Part shown: positions 63,182 through 64,000 of the stretch, one piece after another
Layout: each line of letters starts with the position of its first letter
Position numbering within the stretch: position 1 is the first letter of the stretch
Source of the DNA: Acanthosepion esculentum
Taxonomy: Eukaryota; Mollusca; Cephalopoda; Sepiida; Sepiidae
Length of the DNA: 64,000 bases
Reading direction: 5' to 3'
NCBI GenBank assembly: GCA_964036315.1
Contig: OZ038517.1
Location: forward strand, 47,963,737 to 48,027,736
The notes under the pieces: generated by a model
The model's input: only the letters and a program-made list of their open reading frames with translations
Database searches by the model: none
Told to the model about the DNA's origin: nothing
Program-made: the position numbers and the translations under genes

Positions 63182-63213
63182 TATACATATATATTAAAGC
63201 TAATATAGCATGA
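63067..63213. repeat. Long hairpin around (TA)n
   Basis: GAGTCATGCTATATTAGCTT at 63067 is inverse to AAGCTAATATAGCATGACTC at 63194-63213, with AT repeats between. Confidence 0.9.
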
Positions 63214-63340
63214 CTCTCTCTCTCTCTCTATATATATATATATGTTTTCAAATAATAGGAAAGAAGAGTCAGATTTATAAAAAAACAGTACTTGATACAA
63301 AGTAGAGCATAACATTATACTTAATTAATCATTAAGATTA

Positions 63341-63344
<4 letters not shown>

Positions 63345-63400
<56 letters not shown>
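63345..63400. repeat. (TA)n microsatellite
   Basis: About 27 units. Confidence 0.98.
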
Positions 63401-63403
<3 letters not shown>

Positions 63404-63480
63404 GGTCTTGGTGGAGTCATGGATAGCAGCTTGGATTGAGGAATCAGAGCTGAGTTTGAATTCCAGTTGGGTTCGTTATA
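63401..63480 (+). mobile_element. tRNA-derived SINE head
   Basis: TCTTGGTGGAGTCATGGATA (A-box region), GAGCTGAGTTTGAATTCCAG (B box), GGGTTCGTTATATTCACAT. It starts exactly at the end of (TA)n. Confidence 0.65.
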
Positions 63481-63499
63481 TTCACATCTAAGTTTTATT

Positions 63500-63683
63500 A
63501 TATCTGTCCTGGTCTTTTCATGTCTATCTATGTATCTATCTATCCAAGTCTTTTATATCGATATATCCCAGACTTTTTATATCTCAGTCTTTATATCTAT
63601 GTATCCATCTATATAAGTATTTTTATATCTATCCTAGACTTTTCCTATCTAAGTTTTTATATCTATCTATCCCAGTCTCGTCA

Positions 63684-63716
<33 letters not shown>

Positions 63717-63759
63717 CAGTCTCTTCATATCTATCTATCTATCTATCTCAGTCTCTTCA

Positions 63760-63836
<77 letters not shown>

Positions 63837-63847
63837 CAGTCTCTTCA

Positions 63848-63908
<61 letters not shown>

Positions 63909-63951
63909 CAGTTTCTTCATATCTATCTATCTATCTATCTCAGTCTCTTTA

Positions 63952-63986
<35 letters not shown>

Positions 63987-64000
63987 TTATCTATCTCAGT
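63500..64000 (+). repeat. (TATC)n satellite, runs off the window
   Basis: CTATCTAT blocks of increasing purity, separated by CAGTCTCTTCATAT. It continues past the right edge. Confidence 0.97.

Overview
The window looks like animal nuclear DNA, most likely from a lophotrochozoan and plausibly a coleoid cephalopod. That is inference from content: RTE/Jockey-type LINE ends, Penelope-like pieces, Tc1/mariner remnants, tRNA- and 5S-derived SINEs, and very dense (TA)n and (TAGA)n tracts. I see no convincing host gene, no intact rRNA or tRNA gene, no CRISPR array and no bacterial-type operon. Almost every longer reading frame is a transposon relic or translated simple repeat.

Layout. 0-5.3 kb: dispersed repeats, a 35-bp satellite flanked by two arrays of one ~125-bp repeat, and a 5S/tRNA chimeric SINE. 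5.4-10.7 kb: a GIY-YIG Penelope-like fragment between inverted ends, mostly unique AT-rich DNA, and a 151-bp array made from a SINE tail. 11-26 kb: three copies of a 650-745 bp LTR-like element (one inside a gypsy RT, one inside a Tc1 relic), two LINE 3' ends, a 1.7-kb pyrimidine tract, and gypsy RT/RNase H. 26-36 kb: an inverted SINE-like pair, a GC-richer island, a 127-bp array made from a LINE C-terminus, foldbacks between (TA)n tracts, and an 81-bp array inside a LINE 3' end. 36-46 kb: more LINE ends, a 55-bp array, and a 141-bp 5S-derived array. 46-54.5 kb: hammerhead-ribozyme-bearing SINE-like elements alternating with (TA)n, plus LINE ends. 55.3-56.7 kb: a TG-rich minisatellite. 57-61.2 kb: a 166/168-bp satellite made from the 3' end of a mariner transposon. 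61-64 kb: nested TTAA insertions, a second hammerhead SINE family, and (TATC)n running off the end.

The most interesting system is a set of small noncoding elements with a tRNA-like Pol III promoter head, a hammerhead ribozyme shortly downstream, and a (TA)n tail. One family (46.9-47.2 kb) forms a palindrome with two divergent ribozymes whose cores are complete. A second family (62.85-62.99 kb, relatives at 47.3 and 47.6 kb) has a different complete ribozyme. Several other palindromes and (TA)n flanks carry weaker hammerhead-like cores. A second theme is tandem amplification of transposon ends: mariner, LINE, 5S SINE and SINE-tail segments have each become satellite-like arrays here.

Nothing works together as a pathway. 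The functional logic is that of parasites: LINEs and Penelope-like elements could have supplied reverse transcriptase in trans to the SINE-like and ribozyme-bearing RNAs, and DNA transposons and LTR elements nested in one another.
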